Source of the DNA: Bathynomus jamesi
Lineage: Eukaryota > Arthropoda > Malacostraca > Isopoda > Cirolanidae
Assembly: GCA_023014485.1 (NCBI GenBank)
Contig: JAJOZX010003315.1
Coordinates: forward strand, 1-64,000
Length of the DNA: 64,000 bases
Reading direction: 5' to 3'
Part shown: piece by piece, positions 30,062 to 43,400 of the stretch
Layout of the letters: each line of letters opens with the position of its first letter
Position numbering within the stretch: position 1 is the first letter of the stretch
The notes under the pieces: model-generated
Seen by the model: the letters and a program-made list of their open reading frames with translations, nothing else
Told to the model about the DNA's origin: nothing
Database searches by the model: none
Program-made: the position numbers and the translations under genes

Positions 30062-31311
30062 TTGATTCGAGGTCACCAGCTCGGATTACACCCAAGCAAA
30101 TAATATTGGTAAGGTTAGAAGAATTACCTTATGGTTGTGTGTTTAAGAAAATAAATCATTTATTTGTTCACAGTGATTAACATGGCAATGAAGGTATTTA
30201 CAGTGATTAACAATTATATAACGACATTTATTATGCTAAATATGACAGAGGATTAGCATATACGTGAATAGTTATACAGCTTCATTGTTAAGTAATACAC
30301 TTATTTATGGTAGGCTAATGGTATGCAAAAATGGACCACAGACTAGAGCTTCAGCCTAATAATGATTGGAAGAAATGCACGTAATTTGGTACACTGTAAA
30401 TGGATTATGCCTTCATTTAGTTAGGCTAATGATATGCATAAATGGAACATAGAATAAATGATGCAGCCTAATGATAATAGAAATTATGCACGTACGTTTT
30501 GGTACACTGAATGGATTACGTAATTCGGCCGTCAATAAGGAAATGCTTAAATAAATCACATAAATAAACGGATGCAAAGTATTTATGGATTACATGAATG
30601 AACACAATAGCAGGATGGTACACGATTACGGTATTGGAATGACACTTGAACTGGACCTACTGAAGTCTTAAAGAGAAAGTTAGTTTGAACGGTATTGAAG
30701 GCACTTTAGGTATAGCCTAATCACGCCGCTGCGGTTATGCTCTGTAGGCTTAGCGAGCATTGCTTAAGAACGAGGCAGAGAGAGCTTACCGACATTGTTG
30801 AAGATACCTCTTGAGATGAAGGATATGCTTGAAGGCTGACCTTGTAGAACGTAGGCCCAAGGTATGTTGACCGTCCTATTGAAGTTTGTTGAACTGGCGC
30901 CGGTCGCCTCAAGTGTTGATTCGCTTCGTGTAGAGTTGAAATGTTGCTTGAGGGACTGAAGCCGTCTGAAGTCGAACGGCGCTGGGCTTCGAAGGAATGC
31001 TTCTGCAGGCGGTCTGTAGAAGGTCTTACTTGATGATAGACCTGAGCCTTGAAGGAACAGCAGGCCGCTCTCCGGCGAAGGCCGGAGAGCGGGTGGCTTG
31101 ACGTGTGGTGCTGCTGACGAAGAATGCCGAGACGTGCCGAACAAGACGAGAAGTGATGACTGCTGAGAGACGAAGTGAATGAGAGTGAGAGTGAGCGAGT
31201 GAGTGAGAAAATGTATCAGTGGACCCTCGCTTATATGACCTCTGATCTGAGATGCGGAGTTTCGCGGCAATTCTGAGACGCGTCCCCAAGCGTCCGTTAT
31301 GTTGTTACGAG
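30062..31311 (-). mobile_element. LTR of a retrotransposon with adjacent primer-binding site (minus strand)
   Basis: Read on the minus strand it has a TATA-like catataag (31230), a strong hairpin gctctccggccttcgccgga (31067-31090), a GTGAACAAATAA block near its end, and then tggtgacctcgaa (30062-30078), which resembles a tRNA primer-binding site. The same order occurs at 40479-42302 on the plus strand. No gag or pol follows. The LTR edges are uncertain. The start may be near 31311 (gtaacaacataacgg on the minus strand). Confidence 0.55.
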
Positions 31312-31707
31312 GCTAACGTCATTTTTTTTTATTCCTTGAAACCACGCGCGTCTTTCGCTTCCATGTGATTCTAAGATGTTTGAGAATGGCGGGGAAAATA
31401 TTCCAATATTCCAAACCTATCACGTGAAAATGTGGAAAAAACATCTTTGAATATGGTGGATTAAAACACCATTCAACTTCACTACCCAAACATACAGTGT
31501 GATGGAGCTACTATGGAAACACCACATGTCAATTTTTATGTAGCCTATTTCGAAAATGAAGTAATGAAAGAAAATAATTGGTATTATTATTAACGTTTTC
31601 TTGCGTTTCCTTCGCTTTCCAATGTTTCCTCCATATACGTATAAACATACGTGTAAACATGCGATTAATTCGTTAAACAGCTTAGCGATACCTACAAACT
31701 TGCTCAC
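31312..31707. other. No gene seen
   Basis: AT-rich sequence between the LTR and a 5S-derived SINE. A 95-residue minus-strand frame here shows no recognisable feature. Confidence 0.5.
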
Positions 31708-31955
31708 ATGTACGGTTTACGTCGTGGCCACCAATATCGTAACACCGTTTGCCGTCGATCAGCAAATTTAGGCGACATCGAGTCTGGATAGTAGTTGGAT
31801 GAGGGACAGTCCTCCGCGTCCAGGTTAATAATTAGCGACCCGTGGTTCGGATCCCGGTAAAGCTGTAGGTCCCCTCCGTCATATGACCTGAGATATTGCG
31901 AGGTCTCTCCGAAATCTTGAACCACGAAGTTAAGTCTGTGAAGCACAAAATGCAA
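31708..31955 (+). mobile_element. 5S rRNA-derived SINE, copy 2
   Basis: Aligns with 28095-28335 through cgtaacaccg, cgatcagc, agtagttggatgagggac (box C region), gcgacccgtggttcggatcc and aaagctgtaggtcccctccg. Box A is degraded (aaatttaggc). The tail is best preserved. Confidence 0.75.
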
Positions 31956-32171
31956 AGCCTCGACATTGTAATACAAACGTACTTTCTTTACGCGAAATAC
32001 TATTTCAAATTCAGGACGAATTTATAGAAAAGGGTTTCAAAGTCGCCAAGTTCTTCTGTTATAAATAAAGGTTTCTTGGTCTTTCTTGCAATGCCAAAAG
32101 AAGACAAGAAAAACTTCATTTATGACAGAAGATTTTGACAACTGAAGCTATTGTTGCCATTATTATTAAGA

Positions 32172-32552
32172 CTAGTACAGTTCCCGCCGCTTCGCTGACG
32201 GTTAGACAGGCTAAACTACAAAAAAAGAACCCAGCCGTGAAAATTTTGAGCTTCACATTGTGTCAACATTTCTGAATCTGGTATCTCCCAAAACCTCCTC
32301 ACCCCCATTCATACAACTTGGGGGCTAACCCCCTCCCCCATTACCCCCACCCCTCCCCATTATCCCACCCATCCCCGATTACCCCCACCCCCACCCTTCC
32401 CCCATTGCTAAACTACAGAAAAGAACACAGTCATGAAAATCTTGAGCTTCACATTTCGCCCGTAATACAATTTCTGAATTTTTTTTTCTCACAATTTCTG
32501 AAAGTGTGACGGACAGACGGACAGACGGACAGCTCTCTTATTATAATATAGT
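32172..32552 (-). mobile_element. Helitron-like element with G-rich insert (minus strand)
   Basis: On the minus strand it starts ctatattataataagagagc then ctgtccgtctgtccgtc, and ends ggaactgtactag before a T, with a GC-rich hairpin (ccgtcagcgaagcggcgg) upstream of CTAG. The ends match the Helitron at 15080-15377, though the leading T of TC is changed. Inside is the C/G-rich module shared with 28690 and 57045, and a duplicated cttgagcttcacat block. Confidence 0.55.
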
Positions 32553-33164
32553 TATAGAAGATTATTTTAAGCCTCCTGGGTAATCCGGGTAAATTAACTA
32601 TTTTCTTATTTTCTTACTGGTAACCCAAGTAATTCTGTTTTTTTTCATGGCCCAAACATAGTTACTATGAAATACATATTCAGGACATACAATAGGCCTG
32701 TAAAAGTACTTTGGAATCACCTGAAGATCAGGGCCCCCAGCCTTCTTTAGTTAGCTTTATAACGCTAACTAACGAAAATATCACGACCTGACCTAACCAA
32801 TCGTCAAGGGCGTACAGTTGACCTAACGATCTTGAGGTGATCTTGAGGTGATCCATACTTTGGGTACACAATGACTACGCACATTTCACACTCGTTTGTT
32901 AAATTAAAAAAAATCAACCGGTCACTAAATTTGCCAGATACCACAGCCATCAAAATTTGAAGCTTCAGATTCAAAGCCAGTGAGACCAAATTTTTGAAGC
33001 TGCACTCAAAATGTAAGTAGCTCGTGAGCTTAAAATAAATGTTAGGTCTCACTGGCTTAAATTTTGTTCCTCAAAATTGGTTATATGAAATTACTTACAT
33101 GTTACAATACGAGCCTAGACTGACAAGATATATGAAAGCTTTGTTTTAACCACCATGTAACCTA

Positions 33165-33235
33165 ATAGTAGAGCGCCTGTTCGTTAACTTGAAGACTCTG
33201 TGTTCGAATATCAGCTCCGACTTTAGTTTCAACGA
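33165..33235 (+). mobile_element. tRNA-like SINE head
   Basis: tagtagagcgcctgttcg (A-box like) and gtgttcgaatatc (B-box like) are 30-35 bp apart. The stems do not pair well, so this is a relic rather than a tRNA gene. Confidence 0.4.
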
Positions 33236-33758
33236 CTTTTTCTTTTTTAATTATATAACTTTGTCGTTTGAACAAAGAAATTTTGGAACCCTTTTTGTCA
33301 GTGAAACATTTCAATTATTTGAATGTTTTTACAGCTTTTAAATTTTCTTCATTCAGATGTTAATTTTCCTTCTCTCTCAAAGACTGTTATTTTAACATGT
33401 TTACTGGATTTTCGTTTCTTCCGATTTGGTTTGGTTTCATAAAAAAATCCTACAAACTAAAATTCAAGAATGTGTTAAATTGTAAATCATTTCAAACGTC
33501 AACACAGATTTTCTAATTAGAGAACCAACCTCCATTTTCTACCACCATTTAGACAAGGGATCTCTTCAAAATGACGTCACAGATGACGTAATGGTACAAA
33601 TTTGAAGCTCATTTTATGATAGAGAAAATATCCTGACTGCCTATACTCAACAATTTGGTGAAATAAATCAGTTATCTTATAAATTAATTGTTATTTATAT
33701 AAAACATATTCAAATATAAAAATTAAATAAGCTATGTACATTTTAGTGTCTTGATATA

Positions 33759-33850
33759 CACAGTGGCTACAAAGTCCCTTTGCAGTGAAATTACAGCATA
33801 TCTGTATGTTGCCCTTGTTTTTCAGGCAAAGGGACTTTGTGGCCACCCTG
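33759..33850. mobile_element. 92-bp hairpin MITE
   Basis: The ends tggctacaaagtccctttgc and gcaaagggactttgtggcca are inverted copies. The core contains gttgcccttgtttttc. A second copy in the opposite orientation is at 55306-55397. Confidence 0.85.
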
Positions 33851-34388
33851 TACTTAATTCAGTGTACTAATATAGTAAGTAAAATGTGATTTAAGAATAA
33901 AAGGTTAAGCTCCATACTTTCTATGGCTTTCAAAAGAGTATTACAATGAGTTAGAAATCTTGACTCTGGAAAGGTAACTGGAACGCAAGTCTTTAGAACT
34001 GCGAAACTGCAACTTAATAATTTAACTTAATAAAAGCTATTAACATTTAATATTATTAAATTATAAAAAAATAAATAAGAGAACCTCCATGTTGGCAACA
34101 CGTATAAACATTTTCAACCTTGAATTTGATAAACTTTTCGTTTTTTCAAGAGCAGAAAAACACCTCTGATAAATTTACTAAATCACTTCTTTATATACAG
34201 TATATATACAGTATATATATTTTAATCTGTAGAATTTACAAATCTGTAAAATTTACAAAGGATCAACCAAAGTATGATAAAATGTTCAAATTTTGCACAT
34301 TTTGAGCGTTACTTCCGTTTTCTATTCGAAGGTTTTATGGCAAACTAAAATAAATTTAAATCGTACGTATCACTATAAAATAGTTTTT

Positions 34389-34522
34389 CTAAACACTTCT
34401 ATCTTGAGAATCTGAGGGATCTTGGTCAAGATCTGATCTTCTGTGTATTTCCTGGACGAAGATCATGGGAATGATTGTCAGAGAGCAACACGCAACCAAG
34501 ATGAAACTTACCCATCTGAAAC
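34389..34522 (-). CDS. SLC49A4-like: Transporter exon 10 (last coding exon)
   Basis: Acceptor cttcacag. Completes a split Cys codon, encodes the final helix ([19 protein letters not shown]) and an acidic cytosolic tail ([18 protein letters not shown]), ending TAG at 34389. Confidence 0.8.
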
Positions 34523-37500
34523 CTGTGAAGATAAAAATGAGGTTCTTGTTAATTCTAAACATCCATGTTAACTGAACCATCGGTTATGTACGTTTTTGAG
34601 TTTAAGTTAAATGGTGAACTTGTACCACTGAATTAGTTTTCTCAATTTGAAGTTAATTCCAAGCTGGTACAGGTTCACATGCAAATAATAAGTTGTCTCT
34701 AGTCTACTAGTGAATAATAGTTAATTTAAAACATTGGAAGGAACTATGTTAATACTTGAAAAAAAATTACGTTAATATTTGTATAAAAGGAAATGGTCGT
34801 ATATGAAGTGGTTCATGGTTTTATTTATCGTTTTCCAACCATTTCAAGTTCTCAAATCAAATTCGTTTGAGTGATAGTCAACATTGTTGATCCGTACAAA
34901 CTGTTCCAAACTTGTTTCAAGAATATTCAGAAGGAACAGTAACATAGCGATGGTATGGTTATAGCAATCCGGGCATAAGATCCACTGTAGGTTAGCCCAA
35001 GAGAGAAATTCTTGTTTCCCTCAGTTCGAAGGGAATAATTAGGATTGGTAACTTAATGACACTATGAAATATATCTTACAATGAGATGGTATCATCAGGA
35101 GCAAAAGGAAAGAAGCGTCAACACAATCCATCGAAAAGGTGAGGAGAGCTCCGACTACGCTCTCTGGACAGGGGTACGCCAATTCAACGGCCAATTCGAT
35201 CAACAGGGGAACAGATGAGTATTGTAGAGATATTGCAAAAACTATCGCAATGAACATCTGAACTGAAAAAGCAGCAAATTCTCTTTTAAGTAGAAACATA
35301 TTTAATGTTTATCAGGGACAAAGGTAATCCTTTGTCATCTAAACTTTGCGATTAGACTAACTCTTAGTCAGAACGTTATGGTGTTGTTGAAGACGGCTAA
35401 AGAAGTTCAAATATGTCAACATTTTTGTTAAAATACCTAAAGAAGTTGTAATAATCTTTTCGGTCATGAGAAGAAACCAGAAGAAGAAACAGGAAGCACC
35501 AAACAGAAGACCAACGATGGAGATCTTCAAGTACCCATAAAGGTGATCTGTCACGCGTGCCACCAAGAAGGCCAAAAAAGGAGACACTGCACAAGCTGTT
35601 ATAGCAATCCACATAGCCTGGTTCTTAATGATAAAGGAATTAGTTTCTAGTAAAAAAAAATCCTTAGTACATGATGAGTTTAAGAAATCCGAACTGAATC
35701 TTCAAAACAAATATTTGTTATGCATTACAGGATAAGCAGTTCATTGTATTCACCTGAGATATGCCAAGACACCCTAATGAAAAGTCCATAACAGAAACCC
35801 AAGAAAAGGGAATTGCCATCGAAAATATGTAAGTGGCTACTACCAACATCACTTGGGGATTTCTGGAAGGAAATTGGCTTATAAAGTATTTACATAATAA
35901 ATTAATATAACTTAGTTTTAACCATTAAATGATATTGGAATTAATAATGCATTCCATGTAATTAATATATATGATATTTTGGAAAGGAATTTATAAGTTA
36001 AAAGTTTCATATATTTGGGAGTAATTATTGATCAAGTAATTTAGGATTTTATACTTTGTAACCTAATTCTTACCTAATCATTAACTTGATACTTTCGAAA
36101 TAATTGATTCTTTCCACTGAAGAGGAAACCGAAGGAGGTTTTGGAGGTTTCTCTGGGAAGTAAATCAAGGTGCAAATGAACCCAAAAGCGGCCATCCCGA
36201 AATCTGAAAAGAAGAAAAATGTTACATTTTTCCAGTGGGTGAACACGACGTGTAAACACTTGGAATCAAATCAGGCGTTGTATAATAACGGCCACAGGAA
36301 GACATTCAACCATAATTGGAGGCAAGGGAGGTACGTAAAACTCTGGCGATGACTTAAAACCAAATCGCAAGTTCACAGGTCGGGTCGCTAAATCATTCGA
36401 ACGCAAAGGATGGTCCCCTACCGAACTACTTGTTGGGAGTGTAAAACCGGCGGTTTATTATGAAATGTAAAAGGATGGAATCAGCTGAATATTAGGATTT
36501 TTGTTTTTAATATAAACAAAGAGCTTAAGTTAAAATTTTGCGTAAGCCTATGATCAAGACGACATTTGTCTACGTGAACATAGTACAATGGCGCAAAATG
36601 CGTGTATACATATACTGGAACATAGCCCGACGGCGCAAAATGTGTACGTACCTATACTGGAATGTTGTACAATGGCGCAAAATGCGTGCGTACCTACACT
36701 GGAATATGATGGCGTACAACCAACTAGAATTAAGTATCGTGGTCGCATGATGCCACCCACGGAGTTGTCCAATCAGGAACAAACTAACTACCACGCTTTG
36801 TTCAGCTCTCTCTTCGACCAATTAAATTACGGGAAATAATGTAGTTTTCGGTAAATGATAGATTTTTATAAATTTAGAATTTATTAGGGATAAATAGGCT
36901 ACTTTGGGTACTTAAGTTATATAAACTAGGTAGGAACTTAATAAAACTCATAAAATAAGATGTGTAAACTTGTGTAGTTCCAGGTGCGTGAGGAAAAGAA
37001 AAGAGAACTGTTCTAACACGACACAAGATGGAAATCCAAAGCCTCTTCTGAAGGGGAAAACAGGAGCGTCTCTGAGTGAGTCGAGAGAAGACTTTGAGAG
37101 AAATAATACTTATGATTTTTTTTTTTACTCTGATCCACGAACCGTGTAGCGAGTGCCCATTGGAGATTAAAGCTTTGAGAACTAGTAACCCCAGCCGCAA
37201 AGAGTAAAATTGATAATACAAGTATCGCAGTTAGGACCGTAGTTAAGTTTTTTATTTGATTTATTGGGAATCAAATATGGATAAAATAGAAGTAGGCCCA
37301 AATTCCAAAATAAGGCGCGGCTAACATCCAAACAACACTGGGCCTACTCTCCTGAGAAGTAGGCTGGTGGTAATAATAATAGTAAAATGAGATTGGGGTT
37401 AACCGCTATTAGGATGGTGGTAGTTGATCAAATAGTACCCCAATGGAACCCTATATGATGATAGGCTCAAGTTTACGAGGCTGATACATGCTCCGCAGTG

Positions 37501-40120
37501 CTACCCTAATTGTGTGATTAAATTATAATGTTATAAACCCTCCCCCAGGAAAGAGGGTGTAGGAACTAAGAAGGAACTCAGGATTCAACAGTAATTGCAA
37601 GTTCACGGGTCGGGTCGCTACATCATCTGGACGCAGAGGGCGATCCCCCATCGAACTACTGAACAGACCAAAGTTGCTTTACTTCGCTGATCTAATGGGA
37701 AAATGTGTTGGAGCTTGGCCATGACGAAGCCTTAATTCCCATAAAGTCCTTCGTTAGTGGGCCTAATTTTAAATTTTGTCAAAATACTTACGAATATACA
37801 TTAAGGTACGAATGTCGCCTTTAATATCATCCTTAGTCAGCTTATTGTTTGGCGTTCTTACGACGAGAGGGGAGAAATACATTCCAGCACCCCCTAATTG
37901 GGTTGCCAACGCCCCGACAGCTGGAAGAAAAAGAAACAGAATACACATGATCCATTTTGACTCCACTTCATACTTTTATTATAGTTTGAAAGATATCAAT
38001 TATTTTACTATGAATTGAAATATGGGATAATTCCCCTATTTAATAATTTTTTCCCCTTGCTATCAGAATTCCCTTAAATTGATATATGCATTAGTAATAC
38101 ATTCATCTTTGTAAGCGGCTCCCAAACCGGGGTGCCGCAGGGCCTCCAAGGAATGTCGCGAATTTCATAAAAATTAAAACAATAAGCGAATGAAAAGTTA
38201 GTAAAGCTCTGGAATTTTTAATTAAATAAACCAAAACATCCACCATTTTAAAAATCCACTCTAATAGACAGTTTATTTCCACAACAATTTCGATGCCCAC
38301 TGGCATCCTCTTCGTGTGGATACAGAAAAACGAATGAACCAAAAACAAGAGGTAAAACAGTCCAAAGATCATTAAGAAATTCGCACCGAGGCTAGATCCC
38401 GTTCCCCCGACCCCAGAAGGGCATTTTTTTATTAAAGGGTCCCGCTTATAAGTACATTCGCACAAATTAAAACTAACCTCTTGTTCTATACATACAGATT
38501 CTATTATTTTGACATAATTACTGCATTTATTATTGCATTTACATTTTTTAATATTTATTATTATTATTACCTTTACACTAATTATTACATTTATGTTATT
38601 GCCTTCATTATTACATTTATTGCATTTATTTACTTCCATTAATACATTTACATTTACGTTTATTATTCCATTTACATTTTACCGGGGGAAAAAAAAATGA
38701 ACCAAAAGCGAGTAAGGAAACAATCCAGAGACTTTTAAGAAATTCACACTCAGGTTAGAACCCGTTCACCCGACTCCGTAAGGGATTTTTTGACCAAGAA
38801 TCTCATTAAAGGGTCCAACTTATAAGTACCTTCGTACAAATTAAAATTATCTTCTTGTTCTATGCATACGGATTCTATTATTTTTCTTTTGACATAATTA
38901 TTACATTTATAAAGTACCTTACTTGATTCCCAATCTATAGCATGATTATTTTGGCTGGCGTGATAAAAAAAATGGCATTATTAGTATTACAACTTCTGAA
39001 GGCATATTTGTGTTCTTTAATACGGGTTTCAATATTTCTCCAGTTTCTCCTACGTATACTAAATCACAACTTTTACAGGGAACTGTAGACACAGGCTTCT
39101 TCCTGTTTTGCAACGTTATTCCTAACCAATTTACTTTTCACGGTAGACGAATATTTGAACGCCAAAGCAAACTTAAAATCTTTCGTCAACGGTTTTGCTC
39201 TTTCTAAGCCGGCAATGTAAGGCAAACTCACATACTGTTCTTGGTTAACTGAAGGTTTCCGAGGGGCATAAAAAGATTTTCTGGCTTTAAAATACACCTT
39301 TCTGATAAACCACTCAGGATATTTTAAATCCTTAAAAATATTCCAAATCTTTGAATTTTCTGGGTCCAGGAAATATGGGCTACAAATCCTGAGTGCTCTT
39401 AGAAACATGGAAGAAATAATTGAGCTTTTAACCCCTTCATCATGATATGAAAAATAATGAATGTACGAATAACAATGAGTAGGTTTTCTATAGACCGTGA
39501 AATTGGGCTTTCCGCTTTCGTTAATGACCAAAACATCTAGAAAAGGAAATTGTTTGTTGTTCTCCCATTCATATTTAAATTTAATAGAGGGAACAAGATT
39601 ATTTAATGATTGAAAGAAAGTGTCAAAGTTGTTCCTGTGGTCAGGCCAAAATGAGAAAATATCATCTACATAACGAAACCAAATTAGATTCCTGGGACAT
39701 ATTGTTTGCAACAATTCCGACTCATAATATTCCATGTATAATGTACTCAGTATTGGGGATAAAGGGGACCCCATTCCCATACCAAAACGTTGCAAATAAA
39801 ATCTTCACCGAAGGAGAAGGCATTATTGGTGACAGTTTTTTATCAGTTCTAAAAATACAGATGTGGGCATGCCTAGTTCTACGTTAGATGTTGGTAATTT
39901 TCTATCTAAAACCTAAGTACATCATCACTGGGAACTTTCGTAAACAAGTACTCAACGTCAAAACTGATCATTCTTCCCGTTTTAAATCTAAGGACATAAC
40001 TTTGTTAATAAAGTCACATCACTAATTCCTGTAACTTTATTAACAAAGTTATGTCCTTAGATTTCAACGGCGAGGAAAGGATTTCCGGTCGGCCTCTACA
40101 CACACACACACACACACACA

Positions 40121-40156
<36 letters not shown>

Positions 40157-40369
40157 TAAAGAACGACGCTTGTACAGAAGAACATTCCGCCAAGATGAGG
40201 AGGGAGAACGAGCAAATGAAAAAATGAGGTAACCACCCGGGAATCGAACACGGGTGGTTACCTCATTTTTTTCATTTGTTCGTTCTCCCTCCTCATCTTG
40301 CGCGGAATGTTCTTCTATACAAGCGTCGTTCTTTACGTTAATTATACTGCGTGTTCTTTGCAGTTGAAA

Positions 40370-40419
<50 letters not shown>

Positions 40420-43400
40420 AGAGGCCGACCGGAAATCCTTTCCTCGCCGTTCTCAATCAGTCATGGGATCAAAACAAAGGCTATACACGTGGGCATGAAA
40501 CAGGCCCACACAGGAAACACAAATTTTGTGGTATTTCCCGAAACGGCCACCAGAGGACGTCACCAAGGACTATAAAATGCAGTTTCTTTCTCAAAATATT
40601 CTCACTTGCCATTTTCTCGTTTTGGTCGTCACGTCTCATTCTCTGCACCTTCGTCAGTAGCACCCCTCGTCACGCCACCCGCTCTCCGGCCTTCGCCGGA
40701 GAGCGGCCCGCTGTTCCTTCAAGGCTCCGGTCGAGCATACACGAAGTCTATCATCAAGTAAGGCCCTCTCTCTACAATTTCATCCCGCTGGAAGCAAACA
40801 TCACTCAACCGGCGTCATCCTTCTGGCTCTGGCTTCACTCATTCTTCACCACAATTTGATTGGCGCCCGTTCAACAAATATCTCAACAGGCCCTCAGCAC
40901 ATCCTCCTTCACGTAGGTCCTCTACAGTCTCAAAAGTCATCTACGGTGAAACGCAATACGGTCAACCCTTCACCTAGGTAGGCCCTCTACAGTCTCTACG
41001 GTCAAACCTTCACGTAGCTTTCTTCAGTCTCCAGAGTTATCCAGCGTCGCGGTAAGCCTCTTCGGCCCTCACTCGGCCTACAATGTTTTGTTACGTGTTG
41101 CTTCCACAAGCTCTGCCTAATCGTGTAGGCCCTAAAGGTGTCTTCATTACCGTTTCAAAATAACTCTCTCGTTCAGACCGCAGTAGGCCTATTCAAGTGT
41201 TGTACCAATATCGTAATTTTGTATCACTCTGTTATTGTGTTCATTCTTAACGACCTAATCCATTTACTGTACCAACCGTATTTGCATTATTTCAGTTATT
41301 AATAGGCTTCATTATTTATTCTGTGTTCACCTCTGCATATCTCATTAGCCTATCTGAATTAGTGTGCTTACTTAACAATTAGACTGTGTAACCATTCCTT
41401 ATTGCTACGACTCAGTCATCGTTAGCATCGTATAAATGCCGTTATACAGGGTGTTTATAAAGTCCCTATCTATTTCAGTGAAAACGTAGCAAAAAATGTA
41501 AAATTCAATAACAACATAATGGAAGGCATACATTTAATGAATACTTAAGCATATGATTCTACATGAGCACCATCAGTATCTCTACAGAGTTCGAATCTGT
41601 CAACAGCATTGCGGAACACATTTTGGAGCATGACAGGGGTTATTTTTGTAACTGCTGTTACGATACGAGCACGTAAATCTTGCAGATCTGTAACCCTCGT
41701 TTGATAGACGTTTGATCTGATAAAGCCCCATGCAAAGAAATCGAAGGGCGTTAGGTCAGGAGATCGAGCCGCCCAGGGCCTGCTGCCTCCAGGTCCGATC
41801 CACCGATTTGGAAATCGTTCATTTAGGTACTCCTGAACAATGTTTGCGTAATGACAAGTGCCCCATCTTGTTGAAAGACGACGGTGTTTAAAATGCCATC
41901 TGAATGAAGCTGGGGCATTACGTGCTCGTATCGTAACAGCAGTTACAAAATAACCCCTGTCATGCTCCAAAATGTGTTCCGCAATGCTGCTGACAGATTC
42001 GAACTCTGTAGATATACTGATAGTGCTCATGTAGAATCATGTACTTAAGTATTCATTAAATGTATGCCTTCTATTATATTGTTATTGAATTTTACCCTTT
42101 TTGCTGTTTTCACTGAAATAGATAGAGACTTTATAAACACCCTGTATAATTGTTAATCACTATAAATACCTTTATTGAACTGTTAATCGCTGTGAACAAA
42201 TAATTGTTTTATTTTCCTAATTAAACACAAAACAACAAAGTAATTTCTCTCTCCTTATTAAATATTGTTTGTTTGGGCTGTAGGCCCAAGCTGGTGACCC
42301 CTAATTATTCATTTCAATTTTATTCATTAATTATAATAAGCCTACTTTCTAAGCCACATCAACTCGGTATTCTGTAGGCCACTATATATATATATATATA
42401 TATACTATATCAGACATGGGGTCAATTACTGGGTTTCTATTACTATAACTATTAATTTTGATTCCTTCTATTACTATTACTTTAATTTCATTTATTACTA
42501 TTACTATTACTTTGTCATCTATTACTGTTACTATTACTTTTGTATGTGTGGTACTTCACTCATTTGAAAAGGATCTTTATATCTATTTAAATGCATTTAG
42601 AAGCAGTGTGTTAACAAACAAACAAACAAACACTATTTCAGACTCAACAGGTACAAACATTATACAAGAGGTCCATTGAAGGTTAAGAGATAGTTGTCTG
42701 GAGCACTGACTTAGTAGGCTAGTGAATCACTGTGTATAATAAACATACAAATACAATGATCCAACCATGAGGTGGTGTGCCAACTATCATTAACATAAGT
42801 AAAGCTATCACCAGGAAGACTACACATGGATGAAATGGTCAAGTTATTATCTTCACAGAAGGTTTTAAGTGGTTGCTAAACAAAGAATTATCATTAAGCA
42901 CCTTAGCGTTAAAGTCACCAATAATAGTACACATGTCATATCCAACTCATCAATAATACTGCTGACCTGCCCCAATTTAATGAGGTAATCTTTTTCAGTA
43001 TCAACTGCCTGAAAAGGCATATAGATACACAGAATTACAAATTTTTATTGTCTACACAAATTTCTATTCCAGTTAGCCAATTCAAACCAAGTTTTAATTC
43101 ACTAATATATTTCCATACCCCAACCTCCATAGAATAGCTACCCACCAGGTGGGTGGCCTGCACGGAGACCATCTTGTTTATCTCTGCTGTGGCCCCTCTA
43201 TCCCATGGAAGTTACTGGACAGGCTATTCAGGTCCTATAAGTCCTGTTTCCATAGCCATGTTTCCTGCAGACAGAGAATATCAGCATCCTCTAACAGCTT
43301 ATCAATTATGATCCGCCTGTGTTTGCTGTTATTGCCTAAGCTTAGCCTTTACAGTTATAAGAGATGACCTTGAATGTTGCAATTAGGAAGATGCAGGAGT

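Larger units (their letters stand above)
40479..42302 (+). mobile_element. LTR of a retrotransposon with primer-binding site (plus strand)
   Basis: TATA box ctataaaatgcag at 40570, start-site region downstream, the hairpin gctctccggccttcgccgga (40681-40705) shared with 31067-31090, a gtgaacaaataattg block near the end, and then tggtgacccc at 42292, which fits a tRNA-derived primer site. A foldback transposon (41447-42144) is inserted inside. No gag or pol is seen downstream. The 5' edge is uncertain. Confidence 0.55.

Noticed and set aside
30764..31270. 168-residue minus-strand ORF
   Set aside because: It lies within an LTR-like region and is Ser/Pro-rich without domains. The LTR explanation, with a second copy at 40479, is stronger.
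38103..38639. 178-residue ORF with Asn/Ile repeats
   Set aside because: The first part is a (ATT)n-like low-complexity stretch and the rest is the Penelope-like tail. Not a separate gene.
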